From CAZSAK01 sp964605155 (GTDB taxonomy: Bacteria > Pseudomonadota > Gammaproteobacteria > SZUA-140): a stretch of DNA of 64,000 nt. The stretch lies in the NCBI GenBank assembly GCA_964605155.1, contig CAZSAK010000004.1:105493-169492 (forward strand). Reading direction: 5' to 3'. The notes beneath the pieces were generated by a model. That model was not told where the DNA came from. It saw only the letters and a program-made list of their open reading frames with translations, and ran no database searches. Made by a program: the position numbers and the translations under genes. Shown here piece after piece: positions 25,966-34,986 of this stretch (positions are counted from its first letter, which is position 1; every line of letters starts with the position of its first letter).

Positions 25966-26448
25966 CTAATAACGTCCGCGTGTCTTGGTGACGTAATTCG
26001 CCAGCTCCTGGCTTTCCTGGTTCATGCGCATCAGGTTGGTATGCGTAATCCTGAACAGTGCGCGCATCACCTTGTAGACGATAACCGGATGGGATGTCAG
26101 CAGCGATTCGAAATGCTCGGGTTCCAGGGTATAAACCGTGCACTCACCGACGGATCGCAGGGTGGCCTTGCGCGGTGTGCGGTCGACAAAGGCGCGGGTG
26201 CCGGCACACTCACCCACCTTCATGGTATAGACAACGATTTCATTGCCGAGTACATTGCCCACCACGGCCAGCTTTCCCTCCGTCAGAATAAACAGGGTAT
26301 CGTCTTTCTCATTTTCCTTGACCAGCATTTCGTTGTTCTGCATCCTGCGCACCCCCATGATGCCCGCAAGAACCTGGCACTCATCTTCACTCAGTTCCTC
26401 TCCCACGGTGGTTTTGCAGAGTGTCTTGTAGTCAGCTTTTTCGCTCAT
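25966..26448 (-). CDS. Cyclic nucleotide-binding domain protein
   Basis: A 160-residue stand-alone cNMP-binding (CRP-type) beta-barrel: MLVKENEKDDTLFILTEGKLAVV, then the phosphate-binding cassette region GECAGTRAFVDRTPRKATLRSVGECTVYTL. The usual helix-turn-helix is missing; only a short helical tail (VIYKVMRALFRITHTNLMRMN) follows. It therefore cannot bind DNA by itself and probably acts as a sensor for a partner. Good AAAGGAGA ribosome site. Confidence 0.75.
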   Translation of the reverse strand: MSEKADYKTLCKTTVGEELSEDECQVLAGIMGVRRMQNNEMLVKENEKDDTLFILTEGKLAVVGNVLGNEIVVYTMKVGECAGTRAFVDRTPRKATLRSVGECTVYTLEPEHFESLLTSHPVIVYKVMRALFRITHTNLMRMNQESQELANYVTKTRGRY

Positions 26449-26544
26449 ATTTATTGTTCTCCTTTAGCCAGCATGTGATCAGGCATGCCAATATTAATGC
26501 AGATTAAATCGATAGTATAATACCGGCGCCGGTTTACGACGTCG

Positions 26545-27150
26545 TTACGTTTCTAGCGGGTGCGAGGTTTCCTTGAACGAATGGCTGACGGCATGTGCCT
26601 CGAGCCATTGGGCGAGCCGTGGGTACAGACCGCGCCAGTCGTGCGGGTAGCGAAAGTCGATGTATTCCAGGGCCACACCCAACGCGATATCGGCTACCGT
26701 CAGGGTATCGTTGACCAGGTACTTTCCCTTCGTGTAATGTCCGTCGGCAAAACGCAGGGCGTTGGCGATCTTGTCCTCCTGCCGATCGATAACGGCAGGA
26801 TCTTGACGTTCTTCGCTGCGACGTGTTTCCATCAATCGAGCCACCACAGCATCGAGGATACCCTGACCAAGGGCATGCCAGCGCTGCACCTGCCAACGAA
26901 TCTTTCCGTCCGGGATCAAGGGATTGCCACCCAGGCCATCGAGAAATTCGATGATCATCGGCGAGTCGAACAGTACCTCGTCATCGTCCCGCATCAGCAC
27001 AGGGACCTTGCCCAGGGGATTGAGACGGGAGACATTGCCTCCCGGAACATTGGGGCGTTCGGCGATAAATTCGCAATCGATATCTTTTTCTATCAGTACT
27101 ATCCTGACCTTACGTACGTAGGGCGAAGTCAATGATCCGTATAATTTCAT
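26545..27150 (-). CDS. Glutathione S-transferase (YibF-like)
   Basis: A 201-residue protein with an N-terminal thioredoxin-like domain (KLYGSLTSPYVRKVRIVLIEK, cis-proline region NPLGKVPVL, and FDSPMIIEFLD with the Glu/Ser-like glutathione contact replaced by Asp-Ser) and a helical C-terminal domain with LTVADIALGVALEYIDFRYP. It matches the YibF/YncG-like bacterial GSTs. The ribosome site AAGGAG is at standard spacing. Confidence 0.82.
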   Translation of the reverse strand: MKLYGSLTSPYVRKVRIVLIEKDIDCEFIAERPNVPGGNVSRLNPLGKVPVLMRDDDEVLFDSPMIIEFLDGLGGNPLIPDGKIRWQVQRWHALGQGILDAVVARLMETRRSEERQDPAVIDRQEDKIANALRFADGHYTKGKYLVNDTLTVADIALGVALEYIDFRYPHDWRGLYPRLAQWLEAHAVSHSFKETSHPLET

Positions 27151-27350
27151 AGGCGACTCCTTGATATGAATTCATGCAATGGGTGATAGTAGCTCGCGGA
27201 GAACAGGATTCGCATTGTAATGGATCGCGTGGTCGCCTGAATATACATACCTTGTGACGGTAACGTGGTATGATAAATATAAGTAACCTCTGATATGCGC
27301 AGAGGTGGCTTGCAGGATTTGTTGGACGAACACCGCAGAGGAGCAGCATC

Positions 27351-27542
27351 ATGAAGAAGAATGTAGGCAGCATCGACAGGATGATACGTATTATCATCGG
27401 GCTGGCGATCATCGCCGCGGGTGTCTATTACCACAGCTGGTGGGGCGCAATCGGGGCATTGCCGATCGTTACCGCCGTTATCGGCTGGTGTCCACCCTAT
27501 GCCCTGCTGGGCATCAACACCGGTGGGGACCGTCATGCGTGA
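27351..27542 (+). CDS. DUF2892 (YgaP-type) small membrane protein
   Basis: A 63-residue copy in the canonical form: KKNVGSIDRMIRIIIGLAII, second helix, then AVIGWCPPYALLGINTGG with the conserved Cys-Pro. A GAGGAG ribosome site precedes it. It is the first gene of the long same-strand run that continues into respiratory locus 1, 46 bp before the next gene. Family function unknown. Confidence 0.82.
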   Translation: MKKNVGSIDRMIRIIIGLAIIAAGVYYHSWWGAIGALPIVTAVIGWCPPYALLGINTGGDRHA

Positions 27543-27588
27543 GCGTGTATTGGCCGTCTGAGCGCCGGATTGCCCTGTAGAGTTCTAT

Positions 27589-27948
27589 ATGTATACAATC
27601 CCCGCTCCCATGCGTCCTGAGACAGACACAATCATCGCCTACCTGAATCCGGAAAAGTATCTAGCTACCAACCACTTAGTACCCCAGGTTCAGTATGCTT
27701 CCGATACCGGCGACGCCGATCCGTTTACGATCGAGAGCATGCGCAGCAAGGAATACAGCGTCGGGATTTTTTTCTTTATGGTGCTGGGGATTGCTGTATT
27801 TTCAGCTATTTTATATAATTTTTTTCTTCGAGCGAAAGAAGAGGGCATGCGCAAAGGCGAAAAGATTCTGTTCGCCTGGCTCGTGCTGGGCGTGATAGTG
27901 GCAGCCGCATTCGGTACAGTACAACTGCTGTACGGCCATCTGTTCTAG
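27589..27948 (+). CDS. Small membrane protein, first of respiratory locus 1
   Basis: A 119-residue protein with a hydrophilic N terminus and two membrane helices (about residues 55-76 and 90-112) joined by the cytoplasmic loop RAKEEGMRKGEKILF. The KGEKI segment recurs at the start of two cytochromes in the window (28236 and 45665). An internal ATG at residue 52 could also serve as start. No cofactor ligands are apparent. Its position just before the CcoS-like gene suggests an oxidase accessory role. Confidence 0.55.
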   Translation: MYTIPAPMRPETDTIIAYLNPEKYLATNHLVPQVQYASDTGDADPFTIESMRSKEYSVGIFFFMVLGIAVFSAILYNFFLRAKEEGMRKGEKILFAWLVLGVIVAAAFGTVQLLYGHLF

Positions 27949-27961
27949 GAGGACCCTTACC

Positions 27962-28249
27962 ATGCAAAAATTCATGCAGTCCCTGCCGGATGGATGGACG
28001 ATTTATCTATGGCTCGTCGCGGCAGCGGCGATGATTATCGCCGCGATCTTTTTCATTCGCTGGGCTTATCATCACGGTCAATTCGATGAGGATATCAAAT
28101 ACCTGGTGTTCGATGAACGTGACAAGGAAAAGATGACACCTGAAGATTACGCAAAATCCAGGGAAGTTCTCAAGGATCAAATGGAAAAACGTGAGGCCGA
28201 ACTGAAGGCGGCGGCCGAACGTCGTGCTGCAAAACATGAGAAAAGGTGA
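27962..28249 (+). CDS. CcoS-like small membrane protein
   Basis: One membrane helix (residues 14-34) followed by WAYHHGQFDEDIKYLVFDERD. CcoS, which helps mature cbb3 oxidases, has the same order: helix, GQFDD, short spacer, ILFD. A coiled, strongly charged tail (KMTPEDYAKSREVLKDQMEKREAELKA region) extends it to 95 residues, longer than usual CcoS. The gene follows AGGAGG and overlaps the start of the cytochrome gene that follows. Confidence 0.55.
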   Translation: MQKFMQSLPDGWTIYLWLVAAAAMIIAAIFFIRWAYHHGQFDEDIKYLVFDERDKEKMTPEDYAKSREVLKDQMEKREAELKAAAERRAAKHEKR

Positions 28250-28757
28250 AAAGTGGATCTACGGCGCCATCATCCTGATCGTAATTGCCTTTATGGGACG
28301 CAATCTCATTCAGCAACTGGATCCTGCGAACAAGGATCCGGGTATTCCCTATTACAGCACCGCCTCGCCTGAACTCGAGCAACACGGCTCGGAGCTCTAC
28401 CATCGCCTGAACTGTAAACATTGTCACAGCTTATGGACGATCAGAGACGTGATGGAATTCGTGCCCGCACCGGCGCTGGACGGGATTGGTTCAATCAGAA
28501 GCGAACAATGGTTTTATGATTATCTCTCCGCTGAAAATCCCCAGTCGATACTTCCCTCGCGCCTGAAGGAGGAATACCGGATGCCTTCCTATGCACATCT
28601 CACGGATCAGGAACGGCACACGCTGGCGGCCTATCTTGCCAGCTTGAAGGTGGAGGACTGGTATCTCGACGAAACCAGGCAGCGCGAATATGAAAAGCTG
28701 ACGGGCAAACCCTATCCTGATGGAGGTAAGCAAGATGGCAGTACCCCACAGAATTAA
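28236..28757 (+). CDS. Membrane-anchored monohaem cytochrome c
   Basis: From the ATG at 28236 (a GTG at 28224 is the alternative) the product has an N-terminal anchor (residues 6-24) and a periplasmic class I cytochrome with CKHCH (Cys60, Cys63, His64) and a Met ligand candidate in EEYRMPSYAHL. 173 residues. The arrangement resembles NorC/CcoO-type electron-entry subunits. It overlaps the CcoS-like gene by 14 bp and the next gene by 23 bp, so translation is tightly coupled. Confidence 0.82.
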   Translation: MRKGEKWIYGAIILIVIAFMGRNLIQQLDPANKDPGIPYYSTASPELEQHGSELYHRLNCKHCHSLWTIRDVMEFVPAPALDGIGSIRSEQWFYDYLSAENPQSILPSRLKEEYRMPSYAHLTDQERHTLAAYLASLKVEDWYLDETRQREYEKLTGKPYPDGGKQDGSTPQN

Positions 28758-29220
28758 GGCGATAATGTGGGGAACGGGATCGATCCTCACCGGGGCCGTG
28801 GTGATCTTTGCCCTCGATAACCTGATCGGTATCCGGCTCGAATTATTCAAGAACGTTGCCGCTACCTTCGGTGATCCCAGATGGTTCCTCGACCTGACTC
28901 TGGTACCCATTATCGGTGGATTTATTGTCTCGGCGATATACGGTCTCGGCGGCAAGGTACTGTGTATGATCGCCGCCCTGTTGGCACGTATCTTCAGTTA
29001 CTGGGAGATCCTGCACATCACTGGCATACCGGACGGTTACGCCCTGCTGCCGCTGGGGTTCTGGGGTTTCCCCGTGATCGTTACCATGGAACTGGCGATG
29101 GCGGGAGGATTTCTCGGCGAGATCATGATCAAAAAGGTATACGGGCGCAGGCCCAAGCATGTCAGATATGAAAACAAGGAGGTCAAAAATCCCTCTGTAC
29201 CTCCATCAAGCGGTGAATAA
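28735..29220 (+). CDS. Integral membrane protein of respiratory locus 1
   Basis: The ATG at 28735 has GGAGGT eight bases upstream, within the end of the cytochrome gene. The product has four predicted membrane helices (about 10-28, 42-65, 70-90, 105-130) and a polar, basic C terminus. The segment DGYALLPLGFWGFPVIVTMELAM has no His pair, so haem binding is not indicated. Stop and next start overlap as TAATG. Family not recognised. Confidence 0.6.
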   Translation: MAVPHRIKAIMWGTGSILTGAVVIFALDNLIGIRLELFKNVAATFGDPRWFLDLTLVPIIGGFIVSAIYGLGGKVLCMIAALLARIFSYWEILHITGIPDGYALLPLGFWGFPVIVTMELAMAGGFLGEIMIKKVYGRRPKHVRYENKEVKNPSVPPSSGE

Positions 29221-30305
29221 TGGCAGTACTGAATCAACCGACTCATCTCGATAGTGAAGAACATCGCGCCAAACGCAGGCGTTATCTTTCCGCAACCCTG
29301 GTAACCTGCGGCGCGCTGCTGGCACTGGGTATCACCGTGCACCTGATCCAGTTACTGGGCAGGGGTATGGAGGAGATGCGATCCAAGGCGACCTATGATC
29401 TGAACGAGATGGATTCACGAATCCGCGCGGCCGGCGAGGAGATCGCGCTGCAACGCGAGAACGAACATGGAAAAAGCAAGACAGTCACCTACAGTGTCGC
29501 CGAGGTGGACAAGATGCTGCCATCGCAGCAATGGCAGGAACTCAATACCCTGGTCAACATCCCTGCGGGAAGTTTCGTTATGGGAACCAGCCGGCGCCTG
29601 AGTGATGTTCAGGATCACCCGAGACACGAGGTTGAGTTGCCGGCCTACACGATCAGCAAATATCCGGTTACCAATATCCAGTACCTGCGCTTTGTCGCCG
29701 ATACCGATCACCGTCCTCCCCTGAACTGGAAGAGCGGCCAGGCAAACATGAAGGAATTGCTGCATCCGGTGACGATGGTGTCCTGGTATGATGCCAAGGC
29801 GTATTGTTCATGGATGGGTGGGCGTTTGCCGACCGAGGCAGAATGGGAAAAGGCTTCCCGCGGCACGGATGGTCGGCGCTGGCCCTGGGGTGATCAGATG
29901 GATCCTGACCGACTCAACACCTATTACAATGTGGGTTCCACCACCGAGGTCACCCACTATCCCGACGGGGCAAGTCCCTACGGTGTGTTCGATATGTCCG
30001 GCAACGTCAGTGAATGGACCGCGGATGAATTTCTTCCCTATAAGGGAACCGACGCCCCCGATGAAATATTCCAGGCGAAGGTGGGTGTGGCCAATACCCC
30101 GGTAGACAAGGCGCTGAAGGTCGTTGATCTGGTGCCGGTGGAAGCGCGTTATATCGTGATGCGCGGCGGTTCGTGGAAGAGTGATCCGTTTTCTACCTCT
30201 ACCTATCACCGTAATTATTCCTTCCCGAATTATGCCTCTGATTTTTACGGCTTCCGGTGTGCCGGGGACATCGATAAAAAACCCGGGGGATCCCCCGATG
30301 CCTGA
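29220..30305 (+). CDS. Membrane-anchored formylglycine-generating-enzyme-like (SUMF1) protein without catalytic Cys pair
   Basis: One N-terminal membrane helix (about 22-42), a coiled linker, then a FGE-sulfatase domain from about residue 105: NIPAGSFVMGTSRRLSD, YTISKYPVTNIQYLRFV, MVSWYDAKAYCSWMGGRLPTEAEWEKASRG, FDMSGNVSEWTADEF and VMRGGSWKSDPF. In true FGEs a CxxxxC-type pair lies just after this (SYCNRYR region); here that place reads STSTYHRNYSFPN, with no cysteine. The protein is thus probably structural, like NirV of nitrite reductase clusters. 361 residues; it sits inside the cytochrome operon. Confidence 0.82.
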   Translation: MAVLNQPTHLDSEEHRAKRRRYLSATLVTCGALLALGITVHLIQLLGRGMEEMRSKATYDLNEMDSRIRAAGEEIALQRENEHGKSKTVTYSVAEVDKMLPSQQWQELNTLVNIPAGSFVMGTSRRLSDVQDHPRHEVELPAYTISKYPVTNIQYLRFVADTDHRPPLNWKSGQANMKELLHPVTMVSWYDAKAYCSWMGGRLPTEAEWEKASRGTDGRRWPWGDQMDPDRLNTYYNVGSTTEVTHYPDGASPYGVFDMSGNVSEWTADEFLPYKGTDAPDEIFQAKVGVANTPVDKALKVVDLVPVEARYIVMRGGSWKSDPFSTSTYHRNYSFPNYASDFYGFRCAGDIDKKPGGSPDA

Positions 30306-30540
30306 CCGGTTGCTGCGTTACATCATCCTGTCTGGCCTGTCGGCCCTGCCGGGCGCTGCATACGCGGCAGTCGACAGCTATCGCTTCTTCCATGTCACCA
30401 TCGAAACACCCTATATGATTTTTCTGTTTCTGGTGGGTTTTATACTTGCTCCGTTTTTTCTGATGGCGATATTGTACTGGCGTTACGCCGGACGCAGGGC
30501 GCCAGAAGCGGACGATGGCAGACAAGAAAAACAAGAATGA
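30298..30540 (+). CDS. Small single-helix membrane protein with signal-like N terminus
   Basis: The ATG at 30298 overlaps the end of the FGE-like gene by 8 bp. The 80-residue product has an N-terminal hydrophobic segment (about 8-22, ending PGAAYA) and a membrane helix (about 38-60) ending WRYAGRRAPEADD. A longer frame starting at 30181 is rejected because it lies wholly within the FGE-like gene. Function unknown. Confidence 0.5.
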   Translation: MPDRLLRYIILSGLSALPGAAYAAVDSYRFFHVTIETPYMIFLFLVGFILAPFFLMAILYWRYAGRRAPEADDGRQEKQE

Positions 30541-30929
30541 CCACGAACGGAACGTGTGATCAAGGAAACATACGCCTGCTGTTAATACCCTGGATACTTA
30601 TTATATCCCTGGGTCTGCCCGCACTGCCGGCGTTTGCCGCAGACAACGGGGAGGCGGCCGATGAGAGCAGCCGGGTGATGCAGGGCTTCACCGAACTCAG
30701 CCGGCAAAAGGAACAGTCAAAGGGGATGAGTGACAAGAAAAAGCATGTCATCCTCTTTAGCATGGGCATCTCCCTGGTGATCCTGGTATTGACGACGGCG
30801 GGACTGGGACTTGCGATGGTGTTATACAGAAAACCGGTATTTGTCGCTCACATGATCTGTGCTGGTATGACAGTCACACTTGCATTGGTGCATGCGCTTG
30901 CAGCGATGATCTGGTTTTTCCCCTTCTAG
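30537..30929 (+). CDS. Small exported membrane protein, locus 1
   Basis: ATGA overlap with the preceding gene. A signal peptide (residues 12-34, ending AFAADN) precedes a short periplasmic helix (SSRVMQGFTELSRQKEQSKGM) and two membrane helices (about 72-96, 104-126) ending in FFPF. 130 residues. A His lies in each of the two final helices (VAHMICAG, LVHALAAM), so ligand binding is possible but unproven. Confidence 0.5.
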   Translation: MTTNGTCDQGNIRLLLIPWILIISLGLPALPAFAADNGEAADESSRVMQGFTELSRQKEQSKGMSDKKKHVILFSMGISLVILVLTTAGLGLAMVLYRKPVFVAHMICAGMTVTLALVHALAAMIWFFPF

Positions 30930-30931
30930 CA

Positions 30932-33577
30932 TTGATTTCCCCGCATCACCGGAACCGTACCGGAATCCTGCTGTTCATCTATACCCTCTCCGGGGTAACG
31001 GCCCTCAGCTACGAGGTCTTGTGGGCGCGCATGCTCGGCCTGCAATTCGGCGTCAGCATCTTCGGTGTCACCATAACCGTCACCGCGTTTATGGCGGGCC
31101 TGGGTCTTGGCAGTCTGTTGTTGCTGAGATGGCGTCACCGCATCGTCTCACCGCTGTTGTTATTTGCAGTGCTGGAGGGCGGTGTCGCCGTGTACGCATT
31201 GAGCCTTCCCTGGCTGATTCAGCGTGCCGACGGCTGGATCAGCATGACAGGCAACGCGGCCGGTCTTGCACAGTGGTACACGCTCGAGGCATGCGCCGCA
31301 CTGTTGCTGTTGTTGCTGCCGGCGCTCGCCATGGGAGCGGGATTCCCGCTGGTGCTCAAGGCGATCGAGAGGCTCCCGTTCTCGCTGGCGAAGGTCTATG
31401 GATTGAATACGCTGGGTGGTGCGATCGGTGCACTGTTACCACTGTGGACCCTGCCCGTGTTCGGCTGGTTGACATCGGTGCAGTTGGTGGCGGGTCTGGG
31501 ATTGCTCGTCGCCGCGACGGCATATCTGCTTTCGCGCCCAGCGACCGGGACCCCTGCACAGATCCAAATACAGATCCCAAAACAGATTCCGGAACAGCCC
31601 ACGGCACTGCAAGCATCGCGGCCCGGTCTCGGGGTGTTGGCTGCATACGCCGGGCTGGGGGCGGCGGCATTGATGCTCGAGATCGGCTGGACCCGGTTAT
31701 TCGGCATGATCCTGTTGCGTACTGAATATGTGCTCGCCATCATCCTCGCGGTTTACCTGCTCGGCATCGGCACGGGCAGCCTGTTAGTGAGACGCCGACT
31801 CCATCGACGCTGGATGGACACGCTGCCTGTTGTAACGGCGACCTTTGGACTGCTGAGCCTGTGGGGTATCCCCGTGTTGTCCCGCTGGCTGGGACTGTTG
31901 CAGTTTGACTCCCTGGCCGGTGCGTTGGCCTGGCAGGGTCTAGCGATCGTGGCGTTGACGCTGCCGGTAACACTGGCCCTGGGGGCCTGGTTGCCGTTGC
32001 TGTCGATGTGGTTCGGCAGGGATGCCGACACAGGTCCGTGGTTATACGGCGCCAATTCACTGGGTGCCGCCCTCGGTGCGATGGTGATGGGTTTTGTCCT
32101 GATCCCCGTCATGGGGACTACGGCCGCAGTGGCGACGGCCTCATTGGCATTGTTCGTCTTCGGCATGGTGTGGTGTCAACAACGTCGCATCTGGATTCTC
32201 GCACCGCTGTTGTTGATACTCGCATGGCCGGTTGCGCAATGGCCGTCAGTGGAGAACCTGTTACCTGATATCCAGGCCGGCAGCAAGGATCTCTACCGCT
32301 ATGAGGATGCGGTATCGATCACCCACGTGGTCGAAAGGCCCGATGGTCAACGCCTGTTGTTGTCGGACCTGCAGCGCATGGATGCATCATCCGACCCGAC
32401 CGCCGTGGCATTGCAGAAGGATCAGGCCTTGCTGCCCTTATTATTACATCCACAGCCGCGCAATGCGTTGTTTCTCGGGCTGGGTACGGGAATATCGGCA
32501 TCCGGTACCCTGGCCGATCCCGCGGTGGCGGTTACAGCGGTCGAGCTCTCGCGGGGCGCCATCGTTGCCGCATCCGACTGGTTTGGCGTCGTCAACGACG
32601 ACGTGATGCATCACATCGATGTCATCCGTGACGATGCACGACGCTATCTGCGCACGACGTCCACACATTACGATGTCATCATCGGTGATGTGTTTCATCC
32701 CGACATGGTCGGCCGCGGGAACCTGTTATCCGTACAACAATTCCGCCGCGCCCGTGATCACCTGGCACCCGCTGGGCTGTTCGTGCAATGGCTGGCGCTG
32801 AATCAGTTCGATCCAGCTTCGTTATCCATCGTCATGCGCAGCTTTCATCAAGTCTTTCCCGATGCCGTGTTATTTATCGACGGGTTTCGACTGGCGATGG
32901 TTGGAAAGCTTGGAGACTTTCGTGCAGCCGCAGCACTGTCGGTTGCTCCCGTCGGTACTGCCGACCATGACACGTCACGCGCCAACGGTGGTGAAGGGTT
33001 GTGGACTTGGCTGGGACGTTACTGCGGCACGCTGGATGTCGGGCCGGGCGCGGTGCAGGATGAATGGGCACCACGCATCGAATATTATCTGCCGCGCGCA
33101 CGCTACCGCAGCGAGTTCGATCTGGCAAACATCCTCTCATGGCTGTTGCAGCGGCGCCCGGAGTTGTCCTCTGCAATGGGTGTGTTCGGCATCGGTGCCC
33201 GCGACAGGGAAGCCTTCGAACGGGGTTACATCGCCACTGATCTTGCGATGCGCAGTTGGCTGGCGGATCTGCGCGGCGACGACGGCAGGGCGCAAAGACT
33301 CATCCGTCTGGCCTATAACGCCAATCCCCAGGATCGCTGGGCGGGGAGTTCGCTTGCCGACAAAATGCTGGCGACCCTGACCCAGGCGATCAAAAACGGG
33401 TTGAGCGAACGTGAAGCGCTGCAGAGGATCCTCAAGATCCGTTCCGACCATGTGGCTACCCTGCGCAGACTGTGGCATCTGGAACGTGAGGCGGGTAATG
33501 ATGCACAGGCTCGCGCATATCTGGCACAGTTAGCAAGGATTAGTCCGCTGGACCGGGAGGTCAGGGCGGCCCAATGA
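30932..33577 (+). CDS. Multi-pass membrane protein fused to spermidine-synthase-like domain
   Basis: 881 residues, starting with TTG three bases after the previous stop. Residues 8-450 contain about 13 helices of the MFS-like type found in 'fused spermidine synthase' proteins (SGVTALSYEVLWARMLGLQFG; GLGLGSLLL). Residues 460-690 are an aminopropyltransferase-like Rossmann domain: NALFLGLGTGISASGTL, VTAVELSRGAI, YDVIIGDVFHPD. The Asp and Glu positions for decarboxy-SAM and diamine are only partly kept, so real polyamine synthesis is doubtful. Residues 700-881 are helical, TPR-like. Its role in a cytochrome operon is unknown. Confidence 0.8.
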   Translation: MISPHHRNRTGILLFIYTLSGVTALSYEVLWARMLGLQFGVSIFGVTITVTAFMAGLGLGSLLLLRWRHRIVSPLLLFAVLEGGVAVYALSLPWLIQRADGWISMTGNAAGLAQWYTLEACAALLLLLLPALAMGAGFPLVLKAIERLPFSLAKVYGLNTLGGAIGALLPLWTLPVFGWLTSVQLVAGLGLLVAATAYLLSRPATGTPAQIQIQIPKQIPEQPTALQASRPGLGVLAAYAGLGAAALMLEIGWTRLFGMILLRTEYVLAIILAVYLLGIGTGSLLVRRRLHRRWMDTLPVVTATFGLLSLWGIPVLSRWLGLLQFDSLAGALAWQGLAIVALTLPVTLALGAWLPLLSMWFGRDADTGPWLYGANSLGAALGAMVMGFVLIPVMGTTAAVATASLALFVFGMVWCQQRRIWILAPLLLILAWPVAQWPSVENLLPDIQAGSKDLYRYEDAVSITHVVERPDGQRLLLSDLQRMDASSDPTAVALQKDQALLPLLLHPQPRNALFLGLGTGISASGTLADPAVAVTAVELSRGAIVAASDWFGVVNDDVMHHIDVIRDDARRYLRTTSTHYDVIIGDVFHPDMVGRGNLLSVQQFRRARDHLAPAGLFVQWLALNQFDPASLSIVMRSFHQVFPDAVLFIDGFRLAMVGKLGDFRAAAALSVAPVGTADHDTSRANGGEGLWTWLGRYCGTLDVGPGAVQDEWAPRIEYYLPRARYRSEFDLANILSWLLQRRPELSSAMGVFGIGARDREAFERGYIATDLAMRSWLADLRGDDGRAQRLIRLAYNANPQDRWAGSSLADKMLATLTQAIKNGLSEREALQRILKIRSDHVATLRRLWHLEREAGNDAQARAYLAQLARISPLDREVRAAQ

Positions 33578-33668
33578 CAATACAGCGTTCACAGGGCGTC
33601 ACGTCGCACACACAGGTGGGACTGCATGACATATGAATTCGTTGCGGCGGCTATGTTAAAATCACGCG

Positions 33669-34985
33669 ATGAGCAGTAACAACGCCCTCGGCAAGATCCC
33701 CATCGTCGTCAACGGGCGCATGCAACCCGGTCGCCGTCTTTACTGGCAGCGCCGTGCATTCCAGTTGGGCGCGATCGCCGTCGCCCTGCTGATCCCGATC
33801 TCGGGACTGATCCGCATCGATATCCCTGCGGGCGCCTTCGTGGTGCTCGATCGTCAGATCTGGTTTTCAGACTTTTATATCGTTTTCGGACTGTGGCTGG
33901 CGCTGGCCAGCGGACTGGTGCTGACCTATTCATCACTCGGCACCGTTTTCTGCGGCTGGGCGTGCCCGCAAAACACGGTTTCCGAGTGGGCCAACAGGAT
34001 GAATCAAAAGCTGCTCGGCAAGCACGCCGAGGTCAGCCTTAACGGCGAGGCGATGCGCGTCTCGGCCGGCAAGAGCAAATGGTTCAACTGGACTTTACTG
34101 GGTGTGATGTTCATCGGAGTTTCCATGTTGATGGCGCTGATACCGATGTTCTATTTCTATCCACCGTCAGCCATATGGTCATTCATCAGCTTCCAGTATG
34201 ACGAACGACTGGCCGGATCGTTGCACTGGATCTATTTTGTATTCGTGGCGATGATCTTTCTCGATGTCGCCTTTATTCGTCATTTCCTCTGCCGGTTCAT
34301 GTGTATCTACCGTGTCTGGCAACATTCCTTCAAGACCAGGGACACCCTGCATATCGAACACGATAAATCACATCCTGATGAATGTGCCCGCTGCAACTTT
34401 TGCGTCAATGCCTGTGTTGTCGATGTCGATCCGCGCAACACCGTCACCTATGATGCCTGTATCAATTGCGGCGCCTGTATCACCGCGTGTGAACAGATAC
34501 GCGGAAACCGCAATGGCGGCGGCAGCCTGTTGCATTTCAAATTCGGCGCTCGGGATGAACAACGCAATAACAAACTGCTGAACCTCAACTCCCTGATTGG
34601 CCGCACCAAGTGGACCATCCCGCTCACCATGATCGGCCTGGGGATGTTTGTCTGGGGTCTGTGGTCATACCAACCCTATCACATGGTCGGCTATCAGAGC
34701 GACACAGTCCTGCACGGCGACAAGATCAGGGATTACCGTGTTTCGATTGCGCACAAGACTTACCATCCGGGCACGGTACATGTGCGAATCGAAGGTCTGC
34801 CGGCAGATGATTTTACCCTTTCGGACACAATCCTGAAATTCAACGGCGTGGCCCGGGAAAACATCATGGTCCATGTCGAGGATACACTGGCAGCGGGTAT
34901 CTATCCCCTGAAGGTACATGCATGGTCGGAAGATGGATGGCAGGATGTATTCCAGTTTAATCATGTGGTAACCCGGGGTGGCTGA
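33669..34985 (+). CDS. ccoG: CcoG/FixG family cbb3 oxidase accessory protein (4Fe-4S ferredoxin)
   Basis: A 438-residue membrane protein with four to five helices in the first 220 residues, the membrane-proximal motif CGWACPQNTVSEW, and two 4Fe-4S sites in CARCNFCVNACVVDVDPRN and CINCGACITACEQI. The end (about 350-438) is the Ig-like FixG C-terminal domain. CcoG is proposed to reduce Cu(II) for insertion into the binuclear centre of cbb3 oxidases. That links this locus to the oxidase genes near 49 kb. Confidence 0.88.
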   Translation: MSSNNALGKIPIVVNGRMQPGRRLYWQRRAFQLGAIAVALLIPISGLIRIDIPAGAFVVLDRQIWFSDFYIVFGLWLALASGLVLTYSSLGTVFCGWACPQNTVSEWANRMNQKLLGKHAEVSLNGEAMRVSAGKSKWFNWTLLGVMFIGVSMLMALIPMFYFYPPSAIWSFISFQYDERLAGSLHWIYFVFVAMIFLDVAFIRHFLCRFMCIYRVWQHSFKTRDTLHIEHDKSHPDECARCNFCVNACVVDVDPRNTVTYDACINCGACITACEQIRGNRNGGGSLLHFKFGARDEQRNNKLLNLNSLIGRTKWTIPLTMIGLGMFVWGLWSYQPYHMVGYQSDTVLHGDKIRDYRVSIAHKTYHPGTVHVRIEGLPADDFTLSDTILKFNGVARENIMVHVEDTLAAGIYPLKVHAWSEDGWQDVFQFNHVVTRGG

Positions 34986-34986
34986 T

